In this document: positions 42,434-49,609 of the stretch, piece by piece
How the letters are laid out: each line of letters opens with the position of its first letter
Numbering within the stretch: the stretch's first letter is position 1
NCBI RefSeq assembly: GCF_000434895.1
Contig: NZ_FR892828.1
Span: forward strand, 1 to 53,126
Reading direction: 5' to 3'
DNA length: 53,126 nt
DNA from: Phascolarctobacterium succinatutens CAG:287
GTDB taxonomy: Bacteria; Bacillota; Negativicutes; Acidaminococcales; Acidaminococcaceae
Made by a program: the position numbers and the translations under genes
The notes under the pieces: model-generated
What the model was told of the DNA's origin: nothing
The model's database searches: none
What the model saw: the letters and a program-made list of their open reading frames with translations, nothing else

Positions 42434-44392
42434 ATGCTGAAAAATAATCTTTATCCCTTTGCTGCGGTGGTGGGGCAGGAGGAGGCAAAAAAGGCCTTGC
42501 TCATTGCTCTGGTCAACCGCAGAGCAGGCGGCCTGCTCATAGGCGGTGCCAAGGGTACGGCAAAATCCGTGCTGGCCCGCAGTGTGCAGAGTTTGATTGG
42601 TGCGCAAAGGATGCTGACGCTGCCGCTGAATGTAACAGAGGATATGCTTTTTGGCAGCATTGACCTGGAGGCTGCCGTGAGCTTGGGTGAAAAACGCTTT
42701 TCCCCGGGCATTTTGGCGCGTGCTACGGATAACATTCTTTATATTGATGAAGCTAATCTGCTGCGTCAGGAGCTGCTGACAGCGGCATTGGATGCTAACA
42801 GCGCAGGTATAAATAATGTAGAGCGTGACGGTATCAGCTGCAGCCATGAGGTGCGCACGACCGTTATTGCTACGATGAATCCGGAGGAGGGCACTCTGCC
42901 CGGACATATTCTGGACCGCTTCGGCATGTACGCAGATATGCAGGCACTGCAGGATATCGGTCAGCGCGTGGAGGTTATCCAACGTGCCTTAGCATATAGT
43001 AACAATACCCTTGCGTTTTGTGAGCAGTATGCGGAAGAAACCGCTGCCTTGGCAGCGAAGGTTAAGGCAGCGCGTGAGCTGCTGCCGCAGGTTGAGGTGA
43101 GCGATGCGATGCTGATGCTTGTCGCTCAGCTGTGCTCTCAGGCCTTTTGTGCCGGCCATCGTGCGGAAATTTATCTGCTCGAGGCTGCGCGCGCTATCGC
43201 CGCCATGGCGGGGCGCGCTTACGTGCTGCCGAAGGACGTGGAGGAGGCAGCGCAGTTCGTGCTGCCGCACCGTATGCGCAAGCCGCCCGAGCAACAGCCC
43301 GAGGAGCAGGAGCAACAGGACGATAACCAAAACGAAGATGAAAACGAGCAGGACAACGAAGATAATCCTGACGATGAAAATAACGACGAGGACAACGAAG
43401 ATAACCAGCTGCCGCCACCACCACCGCCCTTGGATAACGGCGATGATGACGAAGATGACGATGCTTCCGACGATGAGGACGAGGACGACGAAAGCGACGA
43501 GGACGAGCAGCAGCAGGAGCACAATAACAGTAATCTGGCACCGGAGGAGCAGCTTGCCGATATCGACAAAAGCTTCCGCTTGCCGAAGATGCTGCTGGAT
43601 TTGGGCAAGGACCGCAATGTGCGCCGTGGCAGCGGCAAACGCAGCGTGACCAAGACTGACCTGAAGCAGGGACGTTATGTGCGCGCCGAACAGCCCAAGA
43701 GCAAGGTTACGGACTTGGCCTTTGACGCAACCATCCGTGCTGCAGCGCCGTTTCAGCGTTTGCGTGAGGATAACGGCTGTGCGCTGAACATCAAGGAGGA
43801 GGATTTACGTCAGAAGGTGCGCGAAAAACGCATCGGCAACACCTTCCTGTTTGCAGTGGATGCCAGCGGCTCCATGGGTGCACGTGAGCGTATGCGCGCC
43901 GTTAAGGGTGCCATCTTCTACATGCTGCAGGAGGCGTACCAAAAGCGTGACCGCGTAGGTATGATTGCTTTCCGTCGTGATAAGGCGGATATGCTGCTGC
44001 CGATTACCCGCAGTGTGGACCTGGCGCAGAAGCGTCTGGCAGAAATGCCGACCGGTGGTAAAACGCCGCTGGCAGACGGCTTGGCGCTGTCGCTGCAGAC
44101 GTTGGCCATGCTGAACAAGCGTGACAGCGAGCTGGAGCCGATTCTGATTGTTGTTACCGACGGACGTGCGAATGCCGTGCATGAGGGTGAAAAGGATCCT
44201 GTAGCTGCAGCAATCAGCATTGCTGAAAAAATCGCCAAGGCTAAAATTACCTCTGTAGTGATTGATACGGAAAGCGATTTTATCAAGCTGGGCTTGGCAA
44301 AGAAGGTTGCCGCCGCTATGCAGGCCAATTATTATACGCTGCAGAAGCTGTCTAAAGAAAATATAATTCGTATTGTAAGAAATTTGAATTAA
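42434..44392 (+). CDS. Chelatase subunit BchD/ChlD/CobT-like with vWA domain
   Basis: 652 residues from ATG 42434 (RBS AGGAG eight bases before). N-terminal AAA+ domain parallel to BchI (GGAKGTAKS P-loop, ILYIDEANLL), residues ~1-280. Then an extreme linker of ~100 residues made of Glu, Asp, Asn, Gln and a run of Pro (residues ~285-370). Then the C-terminal von Willebrand A domain with the MIDAS motif DASGSMG and TGGKTPLADGL, ending IRIVRNLN. Unlike many ChlD proteins the Walker motifs look intact, so the D subunit may also bind ATP. The vWA domain docks on the large CobN subunit. Only chelatase motor in the window, hence shared by the CobN paralogues. Confidence 0.9.
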   Translation: MLKNNLYPFAAVVGQEEAKKALLIALVNRRAGGLLIGGAKGTAKSVLARSVQSLIGAQRMLTLPLNVTEDMLFGSIDLEAAVSLGEKRFSPGILARATDNILYIDEANLLRQELLTAALDANSAGINNVERDGISCSHEVRTTVIATMNPEEGTLPGHILDRFGMYADMQALQDIGQRVEVIQRALAYSNNTLAFCEQYAEETAALAAKVKAARELLPQVEVSDAMLMLVAQLCSQAFCAGHRAEIYLLEAARAIAAMAGRAYVLPKDVEEAAQFVLPHRMRKPPEQQPEEQEQQDDNQNEDENEQDNEDNPDDENNDEDNEDNQLPPPPPPLDNGDDDEDDDASDDEDEDDESDEDEQQQEHNNSNLAPEEQLADIDKSFRLPKMLLDLGKDRNVRRGSGKRSVTKTDLKQGRYVRAEQPKSKVTDLAFDATIRAAAPFQRLREDNGCALNIKEEDLRQKVREKRIGNTFLFAVDASGSMGARERMRAVKGAIFYMLQEAYQKRDRVGMIAFRRDKADMLLPITRSVDLAQKRLAEMPTGGKTPLADGLALSLQTLAMLNKRDSELEPILIVVTDGRANAVHEGEKDPVAAAISIAEKIAKAKITSVVIDTESDFIKLGLAKKVAAAMQANYYTLQKLSKENIIRIVRNLN

Positions 44393-44412
44393 AGATAAGA
44401 GTATAGTATACT
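44384..44412 (+). promoter_or_regulatory. Sigma-A-type promoter of the periplasmic protein/RND operon
   Basis: TTGAAT, 17 bp, TATACT; the -35 overlaps the BchD stop. A palindrome CTAATA-GATA-TATTAG follows the -10. A twin promoter (TTGAAT, 17 bp, TATACT) is at 49345. Confidence 0.72.
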
Positions 44413-44448
44413 AATAGATATATTAGCATACAAAGGAGTGGAGCTTTT

Positions 44449-45006
44449 ATGAAAAAATTGCTTATTTTATTAATGACCTTATTTTGCTGCGCAACCGCAT
44501 TTGCTGCTGATGCAGACAAAAAGCCTGCAACTCAGGAGGGTATGAACTGGGAAATCAGCATGATGCCTAAACCGAGCGAAGAAGAGCAGGAGCAGGCACG
44601 TTGGTCTATCGTTGTAGAAAACAACGTTGGCATTTATGCTTACGATATGGATTCCCTGACCTTCAGCAAGGTTACTAACGGTGTAGCAGATAAAAATATT
44701 GTCACTGTGCTGACCAAAACCGTCTTCACTGATAAGGATATACTGAAAAAGCTCAATGAAAAATACAAGGCTTCTCTGGCTAAAAAAGAGAAGGTGCAGT
44801 ACTGCGAAATCGTTATGACTTTTAATCTGCAGGATAAAACCTACGGCGTAGAGGGCATGGATGTATATGGCAGCAAGAAAACTCTGCTGAGCCATCAGGC
44901 CAAAGAGCTGAAGTTTGTTCCGGTTCCGGCAGGCAGCTTTGCTGAGGCTATGCTGGAAGTCTGCCAACAGGCAGTGGCTGCTGATGCGCAAGCAGCAGCG
45001 AAATAA
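44449..45006 (+). CDS. Secreted/periplasmic protein of unknown function
   Basis: 185 residues; clear signal peptide (KKLLILLMTLFCC..., cleavage near AFA-AD). Mature part has a W-S-I-V-V-E-N-N-V-G-I-Y-A-Y-D-M-D-S-L opening strand pair, a central helix and a C-terminal helix rich in Ala. The W...YxYDxDS pattern recurs in small exported proteins of Negativicutes that I know only as hypothetical. RBS AAGGAG. The adaptor gene starts within its stop codon (TAATG), so it is tightly coupled to the RND pump and may assist it. I do not recognise a named family. Confidence 0.8.
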   Translation: MKKLLILLMTLFCCATAFAADADKKPATQEGMNWEISMMPKPSEEEQEQARWSIVVENNVGIYAYDMDSLTFSKVTNGVADKNIVTVLTKTVFTDKDILKKLNEKYKASLAKKEKVQYCEIVMTFNLQDKTYGVEGMDVYGSKKTLLSHQAKELKFVPVPAGSFAEAMLEVCQQAVAADAQAAAK

Positions 45007-46265
45007 TGCTGCGCCCCGATTTTACTCAGGCAAAAAACTATATATTACAACACAAACTCCTTAGTCTGCTTGCTATCTGTGTGATAGGCATTACCTTGAC
45101 ACTGGGCCTCAGGCATCTCTCCAACCAGTCTACGTCAAAAAAAGCAGTAATGAAACCTATTGTGCACACGCAGGTAGTGAGCAGGCGACCATTGTATAAA
45201 AGCATTAATCTTTTTGGACAGCTCAAGGCCAAGGCACAGATTGATATTGTCAACAAGTATGCCGGTATCGTCGATGAGATTAATGTGGATTTGGGTAGCA
45301 AGGTGCAGGCCGGAGATATCCTCCTGGTGCAGCATCTTGATGATGCCCGCGCCGAAATGCTCAAGGCCAAGGCACGCTATGCCGAGGCCGGAGCTAATGC
45401 GGCAACAACGGACGTGAGCTACAGCACCAGCCTTACCCGTTATGAGGCAGATTATAAGCTGGCGCAGGTCAATGCGGAGCGTTACCGCAAGCTGTATGCG
45501 CAGGGCGCTGTTTCCAGGTCCGAGCTGGACAGCATGGAGCAGACGCTGGCTAATAAAAAAGCGCAGTACGATGCTTTGGCGCAGCAGGAAAGCTATGATG
45601 GCACACCGTCGCAGGTTTACCGTCAGGAGCAGATTGCTGCCAGACGCGAGCATGAGTACATTATTGCGCAAAACAAGTATCACGATCTGATTTTTAAGGC
45701 ACCACGCGCAGGTATTATTACCTACCGCGATGCAGAAGTGGGTGGCTATGCGCCTGCAGGGAGCAGGCTGCTTACCCTTTTAGATGACAGTGGTTTTACA
45801 GTGGACTGCGATATTACAGAGGCCGAGGCTGCTTCTGTGACCGTTGGCACGCAGGTCGAGCTGAAGCTGGAGGCGATTGGCGAAATATGCCGGGGTACTG
45901 TTGTTTATGTGAGCCCTGTAAGAAGCAGGGAAACAAACAAATTTACCCTCCGCATCAGGCTGGATGAGCCTGGCTCCAACGTAAAGGCAGGCTTGTTTGT
46001 CAAGGGTGAATTGCGTTTTCTGCAAAAGCCATCCACTATATATTTACCTAAAAATGCCGTTCTCGAACGGGATGGCAAATATTTTGTCTATGTGCTGGGC
46101 AAGGGTAATAAAGCTCTGAAAAAGCCTGTTACTACCGGTGCAAGTAATAATGAAAGTATTGAAATAGTGCAGGGTGTGAAGATAGGCGAAACGGTTATCC
46201 TTGATAATCTTGCGCGTCTGCGTGACGGCATGGTGGTTGAGGTGGCCAAGGAGGAGGCGAAGTAA
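45006..46265 (+). CDS. RND efflux periplasmic adaptor (membrane fusion protein)
   Basis: 419 residues. N-terminal membrane anchor (LSLLAICVIGITLTLGL), lipoyl-like half (KYAGIVDEINVDLGSKVQAGD), a coiled-coil hairpin (~residues 110-200), second lipoyl half and beta-barrel (FKAPRAGIITYRDAEVGGYA, GTQVELKLEAIGEICRGTV), C-terminal membrane-proximal domain (PKNAVLERDGKYFVYVLG). Starts on the overlapping TAATG of the upstream gene and ends in the same way on the pump gene. Links the inner-membrane pump to an outer-membrane channel; no TolC-like channel gene is in the window. Confidence 0.92.
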   Translation: MLRPDFTQAKNYILQHKLLSLLAICVIGITLTLGLRHLSNQSTSKKAVMKPIVHTQVVSRRPLYKSINLFGQLKAKAQIDIVNKYAGIVDEINVDLGSKVQAGDILLVQHLDDARAEMLKAKARYAEAGANAATTDVSYSTSLTRYEADYKLAQVNAERYRKLYAQGAVSRSELDSMEQTLANKKAQYDALAQQESYDGTPSQVYRQEQIAARREHEYIIAQNKYHDLIFKAPRAGIITYRDAEVGGYAPAGSRLLTLLDDSGFTVDCDITEAEAASVTVGTQVELKLEAIGEICRGTVVYVSPVRSRETNKFTLRIRLDEPGSNVKAGLFVKGELRFLQKPSTIYLPKNAVLERDGKYFVYVLGKGNKALKKPVTTGASNNESIEIVQGVKIGETVILDNLARLRDGMVVEVAKEEAK

Positions 46266-49200
46266 TGAATATTACACGCTTTTCTATTAAACGGCCTATC
46301 GGTATCTGCATGATTTACATATTAGTCTGCGTCCTCGGTCTTATCAGCTTCTTTCGCATTGGCGTGGAGCTGTTGCCGGACGTAGACTCTAAATTTATCA
46401 GCGTCATTGTCAACTATCCCGGCGCCAGTACGGAATCCGTTGAACAGCAGGTGACGAAGCCGATTGAGGACGAGCTGTCCTCAATTTCGCACTTTAAGCA
46501 GGTGCGTTCCGCTACACGTCCCGGACGTGCGGAGATTTTTGTCGAGCTGGACAGTCAGGCTGATGCTGATATGGTAGCGATTGAGGCAACCAAAAAGGTC
46601 AGCCGTATTCGTAAAAATCTGCCGGAGGATATTGATGAGCCTGCAGTGCTCAAACGTTCTTCCGAAGAATATCCGATTATCCAGATTGCAGCAACGTCTA
46701 AGGATAATCTGGACGATATTTTTGCCTTGGCAGACAGCAGCTTTAAGGAGCGCTTGCAGCAGGCAGCCGGCGTAGCCGATGTTGACGTTACCGGCGGACG
46801 TGCCAAGGAAATCGCAATCGAGGTTGATAAGGATAAGCTCAATTATTACGGACTGACGCTGCAGGATATTATTACAGCGGTGCGCAAGGAAAACGTTATT
46901 GTTTCTTCCGGCTCCGTCTATACCGATGCTTTGGAAAAAACCGTGCGTCTGCAGGCGCAGTATAAGGCTCCGGAGGAGATTCAGCATCTGCAGCTTAAGG
47001 GTGCAGGCGGCAGATACATCGAGCTGGGGCAGGTGGCCAACGTGCAGGCCAAGGATAAGCGTGCTGTGGCCTATAGCCGTGTTGACGGTAACGAGGCGGT
47101 ATCACTGGAGGTATACAAGGCCAGCGGTGCCAATATCGTCGACACAGCAGACGGCGTGCTGCAGCAGCTGGAAACGTTGCGCAAGGATTATCCTGACTAC
47201 GTTTTCACTGTTGTCTATGACCAGTCGCATTTCGTGCGCGATTCCCTGAGCAATACGCTAAAAACGCTGCTCGAAGGACTTGTTACCACGGGACTTGTTT
47301 TGTATCTGTTCCTGCGTGGCTGGAAGTCCTCTATGGCAGTTATGATTGCCATTCCGACCTCACTTATTGCAACCTTCTTCCTGATGTATCTGGCAGGCTT
47401 TACCTTCAATATGATGTCACTTATGGGTATGGCGCTGTGTATCGGTATTCTTGTCGATGACTCGATTGTGGTGCTGGAAAATATCCATCGCTTTCTGGCG
47501 ATGGGCAAAAGCGCCGATGTGGCAGCGGAGGAAGGCCGCAATGAGATCGGTATGGCGGCAATCGCTATGACGCTTTGTGACGTGGTGGTGTTTTTGCCGA
47601 TTGCCTTTATGCAGAGCGCGACAGGCCAGTTCTTCAAGCAGTTTGGCATGACGATTGTTTTTGCTACGCTGATGTCGCTTGTCGTATCCTTTACGCTGAC
47701 ACCGATGCTGGCTTCGCGCTTTTATAAAAACGGCGTAGAGGAGCCTAAGGGCAACCTGTGGAGCAGGCTGGATGCTTTGGAAGCGCAGACAATCGCCAAA
47801 TATGATGTTCTGCTGCGCAAATGCATAGAAAAGCCGAAGAAGCTGGTGCTGGGAGTGCTGGCAGCCTTCGCGGTGGCGGTGGCGCTGGTACCGCTCGGTA
47901 TAGTTGGCTCGGAATACATGCCGCGTACCGACGAAAGCGCGATTCAGGTGAATATTGAGCTGCCTACAGGCTTTAACGCTGACCAAACCAACGAGGCCTT
48001 GCTGCTGTTTGAGAATTATTTGGCCAAGGTGCCGGAAATCGAGCATTATATGACTAATGTAACGACCACGCAGAGCATGGGCAAGCTGGTTATCGCGCTC
48101 AAAAGCAGCGACGAGCGCAGCAGGGACGTGTGGCAGGTAGCACAGGGCATCCGCAGCTTCGCCAAGCAGAACATGGGTGAAATCAAGGTGCGCGTCAATG
48201 AGATTCAGTCATCCGTTACCGGTGTTTCGGGCGGTCGCAACCTCGTGCGCTCGCCAGTACAGGTGGAGCTTAAGGGCAGCGATATGGATCAGCTTGTGGC
48301 TGATTCCGCTAAGGTGGAGCAGATTTTTGCTTCGACTGCAGGCCTGAAGGATATCAAAAATTCCTATGTAAAGGGCATGCCAGAGCTGAAGGTGACGGTA
48401 GACCGCGACAAGCTGAAATATTATCACGCGACAGTCAATGACGTGGCGCAGTCCTTTAACGCCGCTATTGGCGGACGCAGCGCCGGCGTTCTGGCGAACG
48501 ATGTGCAAAACCATGGCAATGACACCGATATTGCAGTACGCTTTGCCGGCGGCAGTGGCTATGATATTGAAGACGTGCGCGCTATTCCGGTGCAGACAGG
48601 CAGAGGAAGCGTCTTTCTTGGCGACCTTGCCGACGTAGAAGAGGGCGTAGGCCCGATTACTATCCGTCGCGTGAATAAGGAGCGCATCATCAACATCCAG
48701 TGTAATCTGACGGACAGACCGCTGAACGAGGTAGTCAAGGAGCTGACGCAGAAGCTCAATGCCGCAGGTCTTAAGAGTAGCTATGCTTTTTCCGGTCAGG
48801 CGACCACGATGAACGATTCCTTTGCCGAAATGGCTATGGCATTGTCGCTGTCACTGCTATTGATATACCTGCTTCTGGCAGTGCTTTATGAATCGGTATT
48901 TACGCCGTTCATCCGTATGTTCTCGCTGCCGCTGGGCATTATCGGTGCCATCTTCTGTTTGCTGCTGACGCATAATACAATCAATTTGTATTCACTCATC
49001 GGTATTCTGGTTATGGATGGTTTGGTAGCGAAAAACGGCACGTTGCTTTTGGACTATACGCTGACGCTGATGCATGAAGGCATGACGGCGAAGGCTGCGG
49101 TAATCGAAGCAGGCAAAACTCGTCTGAAGCCTATCTTTATGACAGCACTGACGATGGTGGTGGGTATGCTGCCGACAGCGCTTTCGCTGAGCGCAGGCTC

Positions 49201-49324
49201 GGAAACGCGCGTGAGCATGGCGTGGGTTATCATCGGCGGTATGATAACATCAACGGTGTTTACGCTGTTGGTGCTGCCAATACTGTTTTTGTGGTTGAAA
49301 GAAAAATTTCCTAGTAGAATTTAG
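46265..49324 (+). CDS. RND-family inner-membrane efflux pump
   Basis: 1019 residues, 12 hydrophobic segments with two large periplasmic loops. Starts FSIKRPIGICMIYILVCVLG, has the TM4 proton-relay motif GILVDDSIVVLENI near residue 400 and the counterpart GILVMDGLVAKNGTLLLDY in the second half, and PIFMTALTMVVGMLPTAL. AcrB/MdtB-type pumps expel drugs, dyes, bile salts or metabolites by proton exchange. Its position right behind the chelatase motor genes suggests it might export a tetrapyrrole by-product, but it has a separate sigma-A promoter and general efflux is the simpler reading. Confidence 0.93.
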   Translation: MNITRFSIKRPIGICMIYILVCVLGLISFFRIGVELLPDVDSKFISVIVNYPGASTESVEQQVTKPIEDELSSISHFKQVRSATRPGRAEIFVELDSQADADMVAIEATKKVSRIRKNLPEDIDEPAVLKRSSEEYPIIQIAATSKDNLDDIFALADSSFKERLQQAAGVADVDVTGGRAKEIAIEVDKDKLNYYGLTLQDIITAVRKENVIVSSGSVYTDALEKTVRLQAQYKAPEEIQHLQLKGAGGRYIELGQVANVQAKDKRAVAYSRVDGNEAVSLEVYKASGANIVDTADGVLQQLETLRKDYPDYVFTVVYDQSHFVRDSLSNTLKTLLEGLVTTGLVLYLFLRGWKSSMAVMIAIPTSLIATFFLMYLAGFTFNMMSLMGMALCIGILVDDSIVVLENIHRFLAMGKSADVAAEEGRNEIGMAAIAMTLCDVVVFLPIAFMQSATGQFFKQFGMTIVFATLMSLVVSFTLTPMLASRFYKNGVEEPKGNLWSRLDALEAQTIAKYDVLLRKCIEKPKKLVLGVLAAFAVAVALVPLGIVGSEYMPRTDESAIQVNIELPTGFNADQTNEALLLFENYLAKVPEIEHYMTNVTTTQSMGKLVIALKSSDERSRDVWQVAQGIRSFAKQNMGEIKVRVNEIQSSVTGVSGGRNLVRSPVQVELKGSDMDQLVADSAKVEQIFASTAGLKDIKNSYVKGMPELKVTVDRDKLKYYHATVNDVAQSFNAAIGGRSAGVLANDVQNHGNDTDIAVRFAGGSGYDIEDVRAIPVQTGRGSVFLGDLADVEEGVGPITIRRVNKERIINIQCNLTDRPLNEVVKELTQKLNAAGLKSSYAFSGQATTMNDSFAEMAMALSLSLLLIYLLLAVLYESVFTPFIRMFSLPLGIIGAIFCLLLTHNTINLYSLIGILVMDGLVAKNGTLLLDYTLTLMHEGMTAKAAVIEAGKTRLKPIFMTALTMVVGMLPTALSLSAGSETRVSMAWVIIGGMITSTVFTLLVLPILFLWLKEKFPSRI

Positions 49325-49344
49325 TTTAATAATAAGAATATATA

Positions 49345-49373
49345 TTGAATACATAAGACTTGTGTAGTATACT
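49345..49373 (+). promoter_or_regulatory. Sigma-A-type promoter upstream of the short RNA/receptor 4
   Basis: TTGAAT, 17 bp, TATACT, with TAGTATACTA dyad at the -10. Same hexamers as 44384. Confidence 0.68.
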
Positions 49374-49379
49374 ATAGAC

Positions 49380-49492
49380 ATGCAAAAAGAGAGATTCCTA
49401 AAGCGAAATATAACTTTACAAAGAAGCTTTCTATATAATATCAGAAGAGTAACTTGCGCCTTTGCTGATTATAAAAGCAAGGGCGCTTTTTT
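49380..49492 (+). ncRNA. Short terminated transcript: leader attenuator or small RNA
   Basis: From the promoter at 49345 a ~110-base RNA would end in a strong terminator, GCGCCTTTGCT / AGCAAGGGCGC (49456-49486) plus six T, 118 bases before receptor 4. It holds no open reading frame of note and no known riboswitch fold that I recognise. Either it is an sRNA or the terminator attenuates the receptor gene. Confidence 0.55.
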
Positions 49493-49546
49493 ATAGCTAT
49501 ATTGCCGTATAGCTTACAATTTTGCTTGATGCACTTAGTAGCCTGT

Positions 49547-49563
49547 GACCATGCAAGACTGGG
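49547..49563 (+). other. Leader motif upstream of receptor 4, related to 29458 and 34387
   Basis: GACCATGCAAGACTGGG against GACTATGAAAGACTAGG in receptor 3's leader, 14 of 17 identical, at a similar distance before the gene. Confidence 0.42.
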
Positions 49564-49609
49564 CAGGGGAAGAGTGGTCAAAATATATTTTTTAGGAGTA
49601 TGAGTAAAC

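Noticed and set aside
44397..44432. MerR-type promoter for the RND operon
   Set aside because: No -35 exists 19 bp before the possible -10 TATATT, whereas TTGAAT-17-TATACT fits a plain sigma-A promoter.
49500..49609. Cobalamin riboswitch before receptor 4 (AGCCTGTGACCATGC resembles a B12 box)
   Set aside because: The rest of the conserved core is absent and the match is short. No B12 riboswitch was recognised before any other receptor, CbiZ or CobN gene either.
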